Shown: positions 19,722 to 41,075, counted from the stretch's first letter. The stretch: DNA of 64,000 bases from Streptomyces bottropensis ATCC 25435 (GCF_000383595.1 NZ_KB911581.1:186001-250000); one strand, 5' to 3'. The notes: generated from the letters alone by a model not told the origin. A program made the numbers and translations.

Positions 19722-19788
19722 CGCACGTGTCCTGACGCACGTGTCCTGACGCACGTGTCCTGACGCACGTGTCCTGAAGCGCGTGTCC
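19719..19788 (+). repeat. 14-bp tandem repeat starting in the stop codon of the lysyl-oxidase-like gene
   Basis: Four exact copies of TGACGCACGTGTCC and one variant (TGAAGCGCGTGTCC) run head to tail. The first three bases of copy one are the gene's TGA stop. Every copy starts with TGA, and because 14 is not a multiple of three the stops fall in rotating frames. Confidence 0.85.
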
Positions 19789-19843
19789 TGACGCGAGGGC
19801 CGTGACGCACCCGTCGTGGCGACGCGGGCTCCTCCTCAGGCGG

Positions 19844-19879
19844 CGACGACCCCCAGGCTCCCGGGCCTGGGGGTCGTCG
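19844..19879. terminator. bidirectional hairpin between convergent genes
   Basis: A perfect 15-bp stem (CGACGACCCCCAGGC at 19844-19858, complement at 19865-19879) with a 6-base loop. It lies between the lysyl-oxidase-like and MFS stop codons. Confidence 0.85.
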
Positions 19880-19903
19880 TCATGAGAGGGGCCGCGCGGG
19901 GCG

Positions 19904-21391
19904 TCAGGCCTTGGCCGCCCCGGCGATCTCCGTCCGCTCCTCGGCGGGGCCCTCGCCGGCCGGGGCGAGGGCGGCCGGGCGGCGCTTCGGGATGAAGGAC
20001 GCGAGGACGAAGGCGAGGAGGGCGGCGCCGGCGCCGATGGCCATGACGACCTTGAAGCCGTTCTCCGAGGGCAGGGCGTAACCGCCGAAGTCGGTGGTCA
20101 TCTGGGCGAGGATGACGCCGGCGAGGGCGCCGGCGAACGAGGTGCCGAGGGAGCGCATCAGCGTGTTGAGGCTGTTGGCGGCGGCCGTCTCGGACTCCGG
20201 CACGGCACCCATGATCAGTGCGGGCATCGCGCCGTAGGTGAAGCCGATACCGCCGCCGATGACGCAGGACACCAGGACGAGGTGCCAGACCTCGCTCATC
20301 AGGACGATGTTCAGCCCGTACCCGGCGGCGACGATCAGCGCGCCGGCCATCAGCGTCACCTTCGGCCCCTTGGCCTTGGTGAGCCCGGCGGACACGGCGG
20401 ACATGGCCATCATCACCAGACCCTGCGGGGCCAGCACCAGGCCGACGGTCATCATGGACCTGCCGAGGCCGTAGCCGGTCTGCTCGGGCAGCTGGAGGAG
20501 CTGCGGCAGGACCAGCGACATGGCGAACATCGAGAAGCCGAGCGCGACCGAGGCCAGGTTGGTGAACAGCACCTGCGGCCGGGCGGTGGTCCGCAGATCG
20601 ACCAGCGGCTGCCTGGCCTTCAGCTCGTAGAGGCCCCAGGAGGCGAGGACGACGACCGCGGCGGCGAACAGTCCCAGCGTCGTGCCGCTGGTCCAGCCCC
20701 AGTCGCCGCCCTTGGAGACGGCCAGCAGCAGCGAGACCAGTCCGGCGGACAGCCCGAGCGACCCGACCAGGTCGAAACGGCCGCCGGTGCGCACCGTCGA
20801 CTCCGGTACGACCAGCAGGACCAGCAGGAAGGACACGGCGCCCAGCGCGGCGGAGGTCCAGAAGAGCAGGTGCCAGTCCCAGTTGTCCGCGATGAACGCG
20901 GCGGCGGGCAGACCGAGCGCGCCGCCGACGCCCAGCGAGGCGCTCATCAGCGCGGTCGACCCGGCGAGGCGCTCGGCGGGCAGGACGTCCCGCATGACGC
21001 TGATGCCGAGCGGGATGACGGCGGCCGCCAGCCCCTGCAGACCCCGGCCGATGATCATCGGGACGAGCGAGTCGGCCAGCGCGCAGACCACGGAGCCGGA
21101 CACCAGCAGCACGATGCTGAGCAGCAGCATCCGCCGCTTGCCGAACATGTCGCCGAGCCGTCCGACGACGGGCGTCGCCACGGCCGCCGCGAGCAGGGTC
21201 GCCGTCACCGCCCACGCGGTGTCCGACGCGGGAGCGTCCAGCAGCTTCGGCAGCTCCGGCACGATCGGGATGACCAGTGTCTGCATCAGCGCGACGACGA
21301 TCCCGGCCAGCGCCAGCACCGCCACCACGGCGTTCGGCCGCGGCGGGAGGCCGGCCCCCGCGGCGGCGGGTCGGGCAGGGGTGTGGGACAT
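19904..21391 (-). CDS. MFS multidrug exporter (DHA2-like)
   Basis: A 495-residue integral membrane protein. ATG 21391 (MSHTPARP) has GGAGG seven bases upstream; an ATG at 21445 is in frame but lacks one. The first half has the MFS motif GRLGDMFGKRRML in the loop after helix 2, and a following GRGLQGLAAA (motif B-like). Hydrophobic segments suggest 12-14 helices. It probably expels hydrophobic drugs by proton antiport. The upstream AT-rich operator suggests control by an unlinked repressor. Confidence 0.85.
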   Translation of the reverse strand: MSHTPARPAAAGAGLPPRPNAVVAVLALAGIVVALMQTLVIPIVPELPKLLDAPASDTAWAVTATLLAAAVATPVVGRLGDMFGKRRMLLLSIVLLVSGSVVCALADSLVPMIIGRGLQGLAAAVIPLGISVMRDVLPAERLAGSTALMSASLGVGGALGLPAAAFIADNWDWHLLFWTSAALGAVSFLLVLLVVPESTVRTGGRFDLVGSLGLSAGLVSLLLAVSKGGDWGWTSGTTLGLFAAAVVVLASWGLYELKARQPLVDLRTTARPQVLFTNLASVALGFSMFAMSLVLPQLLQLPEQTGYGLGRSMMTVGLVLAPQGLVMMAMSAVSAGLTKAKGPKVTLMAGALIVAAGYGLNIVLMSEVWHLVLVSCVIGGGIGFTYGAMPALIMGAVPESETAAANSLNTLMRSLGTSFAGALAGVILAQMTTDFGGYALPSENGFKVVMAIGAGAALLAFVLASFIPKRRPAALAPAGEGPAEERTEIAGAAKA

Positions 21392-21454
21392 GGCGGAGCC
21401 TCCGTCAGGAGCGAGGGGCGGGAGGAGGAAGAGGTCGTCGGACACTCTCCTTGC

Positions 21455-21500
21455 TTGACTTACTCAACCATAGATAGATTGATTGACTTACGCAAGTTAA
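21455..21500 (-). promoter_or_regulatory. promoter/operator of the MFS exporter gene
   Basis: An AT-rich island holds TTGACTTAC twice, at 21455 and 21483, 28 bp apart. The second copy is part of an imperfect palindrome, TTGACTTACGCAAGTTAA (21483-21500), with ACTT/AAGT arms around a CG centre. This suits a TetR- or MarR-type repressor site. Confidence 0.6.
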
Positions 21501-21609
21501 ATGTGGGTCGGCCGGCCCGGCGGGAACCTCGACCGGCGGAGACCCCGGCCGGCGAGCAGAGGCGGCTCGGCCGGCCGGGGAAGAGGCGGCCGAGCCGCCG
21601 GGGAAGGGG

Positions 21610-22524
21610 TCAGCCGATCGGGACCGCCCGGCCCGTGACCCGCGTGCGGGGGTCCTCGGGGGGCACGTCGACGCGCAGGTCGCTCGGGCGGCCCATGTCC
21701 TCGCCCTGGCGGATGGTGACCGTGGCCGGGGCTGTGACCAGGCCGAGGGCGCGGAGGTAGCCGCCGAAGGCAGCCGCAGCCGCACCCGTCGCCGGGTCCT
21801 CCACGACACCGCCCACGGGGAACGGGTCCCGGGCGTGGAAGTGGTCCGGCGACTCGCGCCACACCAGGTGCACGGTCGTCCAGGCGTGCCGCCGCATGAT
21901 CTCCGCGAGGCCGTCGAAGTCGTAGTCCAGGTCCGCGAGGCGGGCGCGCGAGCCGGCGGCCAGGACCAGGTGCTCGACGCCGCCGAAGGCCACGTGCGGC
22001 GGGAGCGCCGGGTCGAGGTCGTCGGGGGACCAGCCGAGGGCGTCGAGGGCCGCGTCCAGTTCGGCGGCCGTGGCGGGGCGGGAACGGGCCGGCACGCTGG
22101 TCAGGGTGGCGCGGACCGTGCCGTCGGAGTCGTCGAGCGCGGTGGCGACGGGGATCTCGCCCGCCGGGGTGTCCAGGAGGATCTCGCCGGGACCCAGCCG
22201 CTCGGCGAGCGCCACGGCCAGGGCGACGGTCGCGTGACCGCAGAAGGCCACCTCGGCGAGCGGGCTGAAGTACCGCACCCGGAAGCGGCGCGCGCTCTCG
22301 TCGGCGGCGGTGACGAAGGCCGTCTCCGAGTAGCCCACCTCGGCGGCGACCGCGAGCATCGCCGCGTCGTCGAGCCGGGAGGCGTCGAGCACCACCCCGG
22401 CCCGGTTGCCGCCCGCCGGGTCACGGGTGAAGGCGGCGTAGCGCAGGACCTCGGGAGCCGGGTTCTGCGGCGTGGCGTTCTCGGGGCGGGACAGCGGGCT
22501 CGTCACGTGCGCGTCGTGGGTCAT
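21610..22524 (-). CDS. PhzF-family isomerase-like protein
   Basis: A 304-residue protein, ATG 22524. Hallmarks of the PhzF / diaminopimelate-epimerase fold are present: DPAGGNRAGVVLDA, GYSETAFV with the catalytic Glu, the AEVAFCGHATVA loop, and VEDPATGAAAAAFGGYL. PhzF itself isomerises dihydro-hydroxyanthranilate, but most stand-alone homologues have unknown substrates. No other phenazine gene is present, so a general isomerase is the safer reading. It is divergent from a LysR gene that is the likely regulator. Confidence 0.85.
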   Translation of the reverse strand: MTHDAHVTSPLSRPENATPQNPAPEVLRYAAFTRDPAGGNRAGVVLDASRLDDAAMLAVAAEVGYSETAFVTAADESARRFRVRYFSPLAEVAFCGHATVALAVALAERLGPGEILLDTPAGEIPVATALDDSDGTVRATLTSVPARSRPATAAELDAALDALGWSPDDLDPALPPHVAFGGVEHLVLAAGSRARLADLDYDFDGLAEIMRRHAWTTVHLVWRESPDHFHARDPFPVGGVVEDPATGAAAAAFGGYLRALGLVTAPATVTIRQGEDMGRPSDLRVDVPPEDPRTRVTGRAVPIG

Positions 22525-22547
22525 GGCTCCACGCTGTCACTGTACGA

Positions 22548-22610
22548 CGATCGAGTCCAACGATCGATTTCGATCCGGACGATCGCGAAACCCGATGGGC
22601 GGCCTAGGCT
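22548..22610. promoter_or_regulatory. shared PhzF/LysR control region with repeated CGATC and a leaderless -10 box
   Basis: CGATC occurs four times (22548, 22561, 22571, 22580), part of interlocking short palindromes that could be LysR half-sites. TAGGCT at 22605-22610 lies six bases before the LysR GTG. That gene has no ribosome site, so its mRNA probably starts at the GTG. Confidence 0.55.
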
Positions 22611-22616
22611 GGCGCC

Positions 22617-23519
22617 GTGGACACCCGACTTCTGCTCACCTTCACCACCCTCGCCCGGACCGGCGGCTTCACCGCCGCCGCCGCCGAACTGCACCTCGCC
22701 CAGTCGACGGTCACCGTGCACATCCGCACCCTGGAGAGGGAGTTGGGCACCCGCCTCTTCGACCGGCTTCCCACGGGCACGGTGCTCACCGACGCGGGCC
22801 GGCGTCTGCTGGAAGGGGCGGAGGAGATTCTCGACGCCGTGGCGCGACTGCGGGCCGCCGGCCGGGAGGGCGACGGCGTCGTACGGGGGCGGGTGCGGGT
22901 CGGCACCCCGGAGTCCCTGTGCGCGACCAGGCTGCCCGGCGTGATCGCGGCCCTGCGCGCCCGCCACCCCGAGGTGGACGTCGACCTGCACGCGGCCGGT
23001 ACGGCGGAGTGTGTCGAGGGGCTGCGGGCCGGGCGGCTGGATCTGGCGCTGCTGCTGGCGAGCGAGGCCGACTTTCCGGAGGTCACCGCCGAGCCGGTCG
23101 CGCACGAACCGCTCGCCCTCGTGTGCGCGCCCCACCACCCGCTCGCGGCACGCACGCGCCCGGCCACCTGGGCGCGGCTGGCGAAGGAGAGCTTCTTCCT
23201 GTTGGAGCAGGGCTGTGCGTACAGCGACGCGCTGGAGCGGCGGCTGCTCGCCGTCCCCGGGTCCGGGGCCGGGTCCGGGCCCCGGCTCACCCGGTTCGGC
23301 AGCGCGGACGCGGCACGGTCCTGCGCCGCCGCCGGCCTGGGTCTGACGCTGCTGCCGCTGACGACCGTGGAGGACTATCTGGGGCAGGGGCGGCTGACGA
23401 GGGTGCGGGGGCCCGTCTTCGCCGATGTCCCCGTACGGCTGGCCCGGCACCGCAGACGCTGGACGGCCCCGGCGACGGAGGCGTTCGCCCGGGAACTGGT
23501 ACGGCAGTTGGCCGCCTGA
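22617..23519 (+). CDS. LysR-family transcriptional regulator
   Basis: A 300-residue protein starting at GTG 22617. The N-terminal winged helix is canonical: LLTFTTLARTGGFTAAAAELHLAQSTVTVHIRTLERELGTRLFDRLPTG. A two-lobed ligand-binding domain follows. Such proteins bind near their own promoter and activate the divergent gene, here the PhzF-like gene. The start fits a leaderless mRNA. Confidence 0.9.
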   Translation: MDTRLLLTFTTLARTGGFTAAAAELHLAQSTVTVHIRTLERELGTRLFDRLPTGTVLTDAGRRLLEGAEEILDAVARLRAAGREGDGVVRGRVRVGTPESLCATRLPGVIAALRARHPEVDVDLHAAGTAECVEGLRAGRLDLALLLASEADFPEVTAEPVAHEPLALVCAPHHPLAARTRPATWARLAKESFFLLEQGCAYSDALERRLLAVPGSGAGSGPRLTRFGSADAARSCAAAGLGLTLLPLTTVEDYLGQGRLTRVRGPVFADVPVRLARHRRRWTAPATEAFARELVRQLAA

Positions 23520-23520
23520 G

Positions 23521-23560
23521 GGCGGCCTCCCGGCGCCGGCGCCGGGGCCGGGAGGCCGCC
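23521..23560. terminator. bidirectional hairpin between LysR and megasynthase genes
   Basis: A perfect 14-bp stem (GGCGGCCTCCCGGC at 23521-23534 with 23547-23560) and a 12-base loop, between two convergent stop codons. Confidence 0.8.
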
Positions 23561-23569
23561 GGGCGGGTC

Positions 23570-36193
<12,624 letters not shown>

Positions 36194-36200
36194 CGTCCGG

Positions 36201-36228
36201 ACCCTACAAGTCGACCCGTACGGAGCAA
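36201..36228 (-). promoter_or_regulatory. predicted leaderless promoter of the megasynthase gene
   Basis: Reading on the - strand, TTGCTC (36228-36223), a 16-base spacer, and TAGGGT (36206-36201), followed by 7 bases and the GTG at 36193. No ribosome site precedes that GTG. Confidence 0.55.
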
Positions 36229-36351
36229 CGTCGCAGCCAGGCGTCCGCGTGTCCGCGCCGCCGGGTGAGCGGTGCTGACCGCCCCGGCCGGCGATCCGCA
36301 TCCGGAGGTGCGGGAGGCCGTGGAGGCGGTACGGGAGGAGTAGGCGGCGAC

Positions 36352-36381
36352 GGCCCCGGAGGGCTTCCGCCCCCCGGGGCC
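36352..36381 (-). terminator. hairpin after the AMIN-like protein gene
   Basis: GGCCCCGG (36352-36359) pairs with CCGGGGCC (36374-36381), extended inward by GGG/CCC past a bulge. It lies just beyond the stop codon at 36390 on the - strand. Confidence 0.7.
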
Positions 36382-36389
36382 TCCTCCTG

Positions 36390-36962
36390 CTACGTCCAGC
36401 TGTGGGCCACGTCCACGATCAGCCGGCCGGGGAGCTGGAGCACCCGGAACGGCAGACGGGCGCGGACGCCGACGCCGATCTGGGTCTCGCCCTCGAAGCT
36501 GCCGGCGAAGCGGGTGTCGCGGAAGGTGCGGTAGCCGGAGATGTTCACGCCGGGCAGGGGCTCGGCGACGTCTCCCGGGTAGGCGGCCTGGCCGGTCTCG
36601 GGGTCGTAGCTGGGCGCGGCGACCCGGATCTCCAGGACGGCCCCGCCGGTGACCGGGATGGCGTCGCCGGAGCCGGTCTGGTGGAGCTGGTCGACGTACT
36701 GGACCCAGTAGCCGAGGTGGTCGCCACCGTCGGGGACGTCGAACACGATGCGGTCGTAGCAGTCGTGGCGGCCGGTCCGGATGTCCGACAGCGGCACCGC
36801 GCCGCTGTCGGGGCTGCCCTTGACGCCGCTGCCCCAGCCCGTCGGGCAGGCCGCGGCGGCCCGTGCGGCGCCCCCCGGCGCGGCACTCGCGGTGGCCGCC
36901 GCCGTCCCGATCGCGGTCCCCGCGAGCGCGAGTGCCATGACCATGGCTCCGATTCGTCGCAT
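36390..36962 (-). CDS. secreted AMIN-like domain protein
   Basis: A 190-residue protein, ATG 36962 with AAGGGGGA five bases upstream. A classical signal peptide (MRRIGAMVMALALAGTAIGTAAATASAA) is followed by a beta-rich domain: HDCYDRIVFDVPDG, YWVQYVDQ, VLEIRVAAP, GYRTFRDTRFAGSFEGETQIGVGVRARLPFRVLQLPGRLIVDV. This matches small actinobacterial secreted proteins annotated as AMIN-like. The fold resembles the wall-binding AMIN domain of amidases, so a cell-surface role is likely. Two Cys may form a disulfide. Confidence 0.75.
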   Translation of the reverse strand: MRRIGAMVMALALAGTAIGTAAATASAAPGGAARAAAACPTGWGSGVKGSPDSGAVPLSDIRTGRHDCYDRIVFDVPDGGDHLGYWVQYVDQLHQTGSGDAIPVTGGAVLEIRVAAPSYDPETGQAAYPGDVAEPLPGVNISGYRTFRDTRFAGSFEGETQIGVGVRARLPFRVLQLPGRLIVDVAHSWT

Positions 36963-37052
36963 GCCGTCCCCCTTGGTGACGCAACGCTGCGGTGGCGTTG
37001 TCATCGGGGAGGACGACCGGTTCCGGTGGATGGTTGTATTCCGGTGCTACGG

Positions 37053-37787
37053 CTACGCGACGGGGGAGCCGTTGCGCTCCGGGTGGCGGCGGCGGGCCGT
37101 CGGGGCGGGGGAGGGGGCCTTGCGCAGGAGCGGCGCGGTGGTGGGGCGGCCGGCGCCGGGCGGGCGGCTCACGTACTGGCTGTGCAGGCTGTCGTCGATC
37201 CGCCAGAGGATGCCGGTGGTGCGGCCCGTGGCGGCCGCCGGGTCGAGCTTGGCGGTGAAGGAGGCCAGCCGGTCGTAGAGCGTCCTGGCGCGGGCCCCGG
37301 TGGCGGTGAGGTCCGAGGCCTGGGCGTCCCGGAGCGCGTCGAGGACCAGCACCAGGTTGTGGCCGGAGAGCAGGACGTCCTGCATGCCGCCGTCCGCCTT
37401 GCCGATGCGGCCCGGCGGCAGGTTGGGGTCGGTGGTGAAGTGGGCCGCCCTGGTCGCGGTCGGCCCGACCCGGTCGTACGGGTCGGGCGTGCTCTGGGTC
37501 CAGTTCGGCTCCCAGGCGCCGAACGCCGTACGGGCCAGGAAGGTCCAGGTGTCCTCGTGGCAGCGCAGGGTGAGGTACGAGACGCCGGCCGCCTGCCGGA
37601 GCGTGGCGTTGTGCTGTTCGAGGGCGACCCGGTTCGCGGCGAGGGCGGACCGCAGGACCGACCGGTCCTCCTCCCGCCAGCGCCGCTCCTGCTCACCGCG
37701 CTGCGCCCGCAGCTCCCGTTCGAGCTGCTGGTTCCTCGCGTACTGCTCGACGAACGTCTTGACCAACGTCTTCAATGCCTTGAACAT
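37053..37787 (-). CDS. hypothetical protein with N-terminal coiled coil
   Basis: A 244-residue protein, ATG 37787 with GCAGGCGG upstream. Residues 8-60 are strongly helical and charged (EQYARNQQLERELRAQRGEQERRWREEDRSVLRS), likely a coiled coil. The middle is Trp-rich (CHEDTWTFLARTAFGAWEPNWTQ). The C-terminal tail is basic and Pro-rich (RKAPSPAPTARRRHPERNG). No signal peptide or membrane helix is seen and the family is not recognised. It is divergent from the SpoIIE phosphatase gene. Confidence 0.65.
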   Translation of the reverse strand: MFKALKTLVKTFVEQYARNQQLERELRAQRGEQERRWREEDRSVLRSALAANRVALEQHNATLRQAAGVSYLTLRCHEDTWTFLARTAFGAWEPNWTQSTPDPYDRVGPTATRAAHFTTDPNLPPGRIGKADGGMQDVLLSGHNLVLVLDALRDAQASDLTATGARARTLYDRLASFTAKLDPAAATGRTTGILWRIDDSLHSQYVSRPPGAGRPTTAPLLRKAPSPAPTARRRHPERNGSPVA

Positions 37788-38006
37788 GCCGCCTGCTGAG
37801 GTCGGGCCGGAGATCTGGGTGTCGCCACATCCTGTGTCGCAGCGGCCCAACGACCGGCGGCGGATCCTGGTCACGCCGGCGGCGGGCCCACCGGTCAACT
37901 CGCCCTGCGGCGCCTGTGGTTGAGTCGGGTGCGGCTTCTTTGACGCGGGCCGGCGCAGTCGTTGTGGAATTCCTGTGGCGGGCTGCCTTACGTGTGAGTA
38001 GAGCAT

Positions 38007-38012
38007 TAGGGT
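38007..38012 (+). promoter_or_regulatory. -10 box of a likely leaderless promoter for the SpoIIE-type gene
   Basis: TAGGGT ends 7 bases before ATG 38020, and no purine-rich ribosome site lies between. No convincing -35 is seen. This spacing puts transcription start at or next to the ATG. Confidence 0.5.
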
Positions 38013-38019
38013 CTGCCGT

Positions 38020-40947
38020 ATGAACGCACGGCTGGCCCTGCTCAGCACGGTGGATCCCGGCGTCGCGGAGAGCGAGGTCTTCCGGCTGGCGCTCCAGCAC
38101 GCGGTCGGGGAGCTCAACGCTCTCGGGGCGATGATCCATCTGCGGGGGCCCATGTCGGCCCTGCGTCTGGTGTCGGTGACCGGTCTGCCGCCCGCCCTCA
38201 CCCGCCCCTGGGAGATCATCGACCAGGAGGGGCCACTGCCCCCGGCCCGCGCCCTGCACCAGGGCAGCGGGGTGTGGTCGCCGCTGGGTTCCATGGCCCT
38301 CGCCTGGCCCGGCAGCGGGCTCGCCGCGTTACCCGTCTCCGGCTGCGACCGCACGATCGGCGCGCTCACCGTCCTCACCGGCGACCGGGGCGAACCCACC
38401 GGTCTGGAATGGGACTTCCTGCGGGAGATCGTCGACTGGACCGAGGACCGCATGGCGCAGGCGCCCCCGCCGTCGGGCCCGGCCCAGCCCGAGCCGAGCG
38501 GCGAACGGCTGCGGCAGGCGCTGAAGGAGGTCAGCGTCGGCTCCTGGGACTGGGACATCCGCACCGGCGACCTGATCTGGGACGAGGCGGCCCTGGAGCT
38601 CTACGGCACCAGGCAGGCCGAGTTCACCGGCCAGATCGAGAACTGGATGCGCATCGTCCACCCCGACGACCTCGCCCCGACCCTGGCCGCGGCGGAACGC
38701 GCGATCCGCGAACACGGCGTGTACGAGGCGGAGTACCGCGTACGACGCCTCGACGGCACCTGGGGCTGGACGCGCGCCCGCGGCCGGGCGACCTACGACC
38801 GGGACGGCCTGCCCCAACGGATGATCGGCGTCGGCTGGGAGAGCAACGAGTCGCGGACCGCGCGGGACGCGCTCGGCCGGGCCCTGCGGCACATGAGCGA
38901 CGGCTTCCTCGCCGTCGACGACGACTGGCGCATCACCTTCGCCAACCTGGAGGCGGAGCGCACCCTCGGCCTCTCCGAGGAGGAGCTGTTCGGACGGCTC
39001 CTGTGGGACCTGCCCTCCGTGCGCGAGACCCCGTGCCTGGAGCGCCGCTGCCGGGAGGCCGCCGCCGAGGAGAAGCCCGCCGGGTTCGACGTCCATGTGC
39101 CGGACAGCGGCCTCGTCCACCACCTGCGGCTGGTCCCCGGCCCCGACGGCCGCACCATCTACTTCAGCGACGTCACCGAGAAGCGGCGGCACGAGGAGGA
39201 GCGCCGCGAGGCCGAGCGCGCCGCCTCCGAACGGGCCGACCGGATCGCCGCGTTGACCGCCGCGCTCGCCAAGGCGACCACCTCGCAGGACGTCGTCGAC
39301 GCGGTCGCGCTGCGGGTCCTGCCGCCCTTCGCCGCCGCCGGGCTGCTCGTCCAGACCGTGGAGAACGGCCGTCTGCACAACGTCGGCGCCGTCGGCTACG
39401 CCGCCGAGTTCATCCACTTCGTCGACCACCGCCCCGGAAGGCCGTACGGCCCGGCCTGGGACGCCATCAACACCGGCACGCCGATCTTCCTCTCCTCACC
39501 GCGGGAGTACGCCGAGTACGCCCCCCAGCACGCCGACCTGTCCGCCCGCTCGGGCAAGCAGGCCTGGGCGTTCCTGCCGCTGACCGCGTCCGACCACACC
39601 TTCGGCGTGTGCGTCGTCTCCTTCGACCGGCCGCGCCGCCTCACCGACGAGGAACGCACCCTCCTCACCGCCATCAGCGCGCTCCTCGCCCAGGCCCTGG
39701 AACGCGCCCGGCTCTACGACCTCGAACACACCCGGTCCCGCGAACTCCAGCGCGCCCTGCTGCCCCAGGACCTGCCCGTTCTCGCCGCCTGCGAGTCCGC
39801 CGCCCGCTACCTCCCGGCCGGGCAGGGCATGGACGTCGGCGGCGACTGGTACGACGTCATCCCGCTCTCCAGCGGACAGGTGGCCCTCGTCGTCGGCGAC
39901 GTCATGGGCCACGGCCTGTCCGAGGCCGCCACCATGGGCCGCCTGCGCACGGCCGTCCACACCCTCGCGGACCTGGAACTGCCCCCCGACGAGATCATGA
40001 GCCACCTCAACGACATCGTCGGCTCCATGGGGGAGGAGTCGTACGCCACCTGTCTGTACGCCCTCTACGACTCCACCACCCAGGTCTGTTCCCTGGTCCG
40101 CGCCGGGCACCCGCCCCCGGCCCTGGTGTGCCCGGACGGGACCGTGCGCTTCCCGGAGTGGACCGCCGACCCGCCGCTCGGTGCCGCCGACCCGCCGTTC
40201 GAGACGGTGGAGCTGAGCGTGCCCGAGGGCAGCCTGCTCGTGCTCTACACCGACGGTCTGGTCGAGTCGGCGAAGCGCGGCATCGACGAGGGCATGGCCG
40301 ACCTGGCCCGTCTCCTGCGCACCGCCCACGAGGACGGCACCGCCGCCGACCTGGAACGCCTCTGCGACACCCTCACCCACGGCCTGCTTCCCGCCGAGTA
40401 CGCGGCGGCGGACGACGCGGCCTTCCTCGTCGCCCGCCTGCACGCCCTGACCGGCGACCGGATGGCCTCCTGGCCCCTGCTGGACGACCCGAGGGCCGCC
40501 GGGCAGGCCCGCCGCCATGTCCGTGAGCAGCTCGCCGCCTGGGGCCTGGACGACCTGGCCCCGACCACCGAACTCCTCGCCAGCGAACTCGTCGGCAACG
40601 TCGTACGCCATGCCAAGGGCCCCGTCCGGCTGCGCCTGCTGCATGGCTCCGCGCTGGTCTGCGAGGTCTTCGACGGCAGCCTCACCATGCCCCGCATACG
40701 CCGGGCCGCCGACACCGACGAGGGCGGCCGGGGTCTGCAGCTGATCACCGCGCTCTCCCAGCGCTGGGGCACCCGGTACACGCCCACCGGCAAGTGCATC
40801 TGGACCGAACAGTCCCTCACCGGCCCCGACCGCACCCCACCGCCCGACCCGCTGGAGCGCCTGCTCCTGATCCCGGACGACTTCGACGGCGACCTGGACG
40901 CGCTGTCCTTCGAGGACCTGGACATCGGCCCGGACCACGACAGGTAG
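38020..40947 (+). CDS. PAS/GAF sensor SpoIIE-type PP2C phosphatase with C-terminal HATPase domain
   Basis: A 975-residue cytoplasmic signalling protein. Domains: N-terminal GAF-like (1-140); two PAS (about 160-275, SWDWDIRTGDLIWDEAALELYG, and 285-395, FLAVDDDWRITFANLEAE); GAF (410-565); PP2C/SpoIIE (590-800, GQGMDVGGDWYDVIPL, VGDVMGHG, YTDGLVES); and an RsbW-like ATPase (815-935, TTELLASELVGNVVRHA, GGRGLQLI). It joins an anti-sigma kinase-like module to its opposing phosphatase, so it should control a partner-switching sigma cascade. Residue 104 is encoded by TTA (38329-38331), the rare leucine codon read only by the bldA tRNA, which would delay expression to late growth. Confidence 0.92.
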   Translation: MNARLALLSTVDPGVAESEVFRLALQHAVGELNALGAMIHLRGPMSALRLVSVTGLPPALTRPWEIIDQEGPLPPARALHQGSGVWSPLGSMALAWPGSGLAALPVSGCDRTIGALTVLTGDRGEPTGLEWDFLREIVDWTEDRMAQAPPPSGPAQPEPSGERLRQALKEVSVGSWDWDIRTGDLIWDEAALELYGTRQAEFTGQIENWMRIVHPDDLAPTLAAAERAIREHGVYEAEYRVRRLDGTWGWTRARGRATYDRDGLPQRMIGVGWESNESRTARDALGRALRHMSDGFLAVDDDWRITFANLEAERTLGLSEEELFGRLLWDLPSVRETPCLERRCREAAAEEKPAGFDVHVPDSGLVHHLRLVPGPDGRTIYFSDVTEKRRHEEERREAERAASERADRIAALTAALAKATTSQDVVDAVALRVLPPFAAAGLLVQTVENGRLHNVGAVGYAAEFIHFVDHRPGRPYGPAWDAINTGTPIFLSSPREYAEYAPQHADLSARSGKQAWAFLPLTASDHTFGVCVVSFDRPRRLTDEERTLLTAISALLAQALERARLYDLEHTRSRELQRALLPQDLPVLAACESAARYLPAGQGMDVGGDWYDVIPLSSGQVALVVGDVMGHGLSEAATMGRLRTAVHTLADLELPPDEIMSHLNDIVGSMGEESYATCLYALYDSTTQVCSLVRAGHPPPALVCPDGTVRFPEWTADPPLGAADPPFETVELSVPEGSLLVLYTDGLVESAKRGIDEGMADLARLLRTAHEDGTAADLERLCDTLTHGLLPAEYAAADDAAFLVARLHALTGDRMASWPLLDDPRAAGQARRHVREQLAAWGLDDLAPTTELLASELVGNVVRHAKGPVRLRLLHGSALVCEVFDGSLTMPRIRRAADTDEGGRGLQLITALSQRWGTRYTPTGKCIWTEQSLTGPDRTPPPDPLERLLLIPDDFDGDLDALSFEDLDIGPDHDR

Positions 40948-40979
40948 CCCCGGCGGCCGACGACACCCGGACATGCGAA

Positions 40980-41021
40980 ACCCCGGGGTGCCCGCCGTGG
41001 AGGGGCGGGCACCCCCGGGGT
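40980..41021. terminator. hairpin between convergent genes
   Basis: ACCCCGGGG-TGCCCGCC (40980-40996) pairs with GGCGGGCA-CCCCCGGGGT (41004-41021) with one bulged C and a 7-base loop. Confidence 0.8.
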
Positions 41022-41075
41022 CGGGCCGGCCGGTCAGGTCACCGACCGGGCCGCGTCACCGACCGGGCAGGCCGG

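Noticed and set aside
21610..22524. PhzF-like gene as evidence for a phenazine cluster.
   Set aside because: No phzA/B, D, E or G-like genes occur in the window, and stand-alone PhzF homologues are common.
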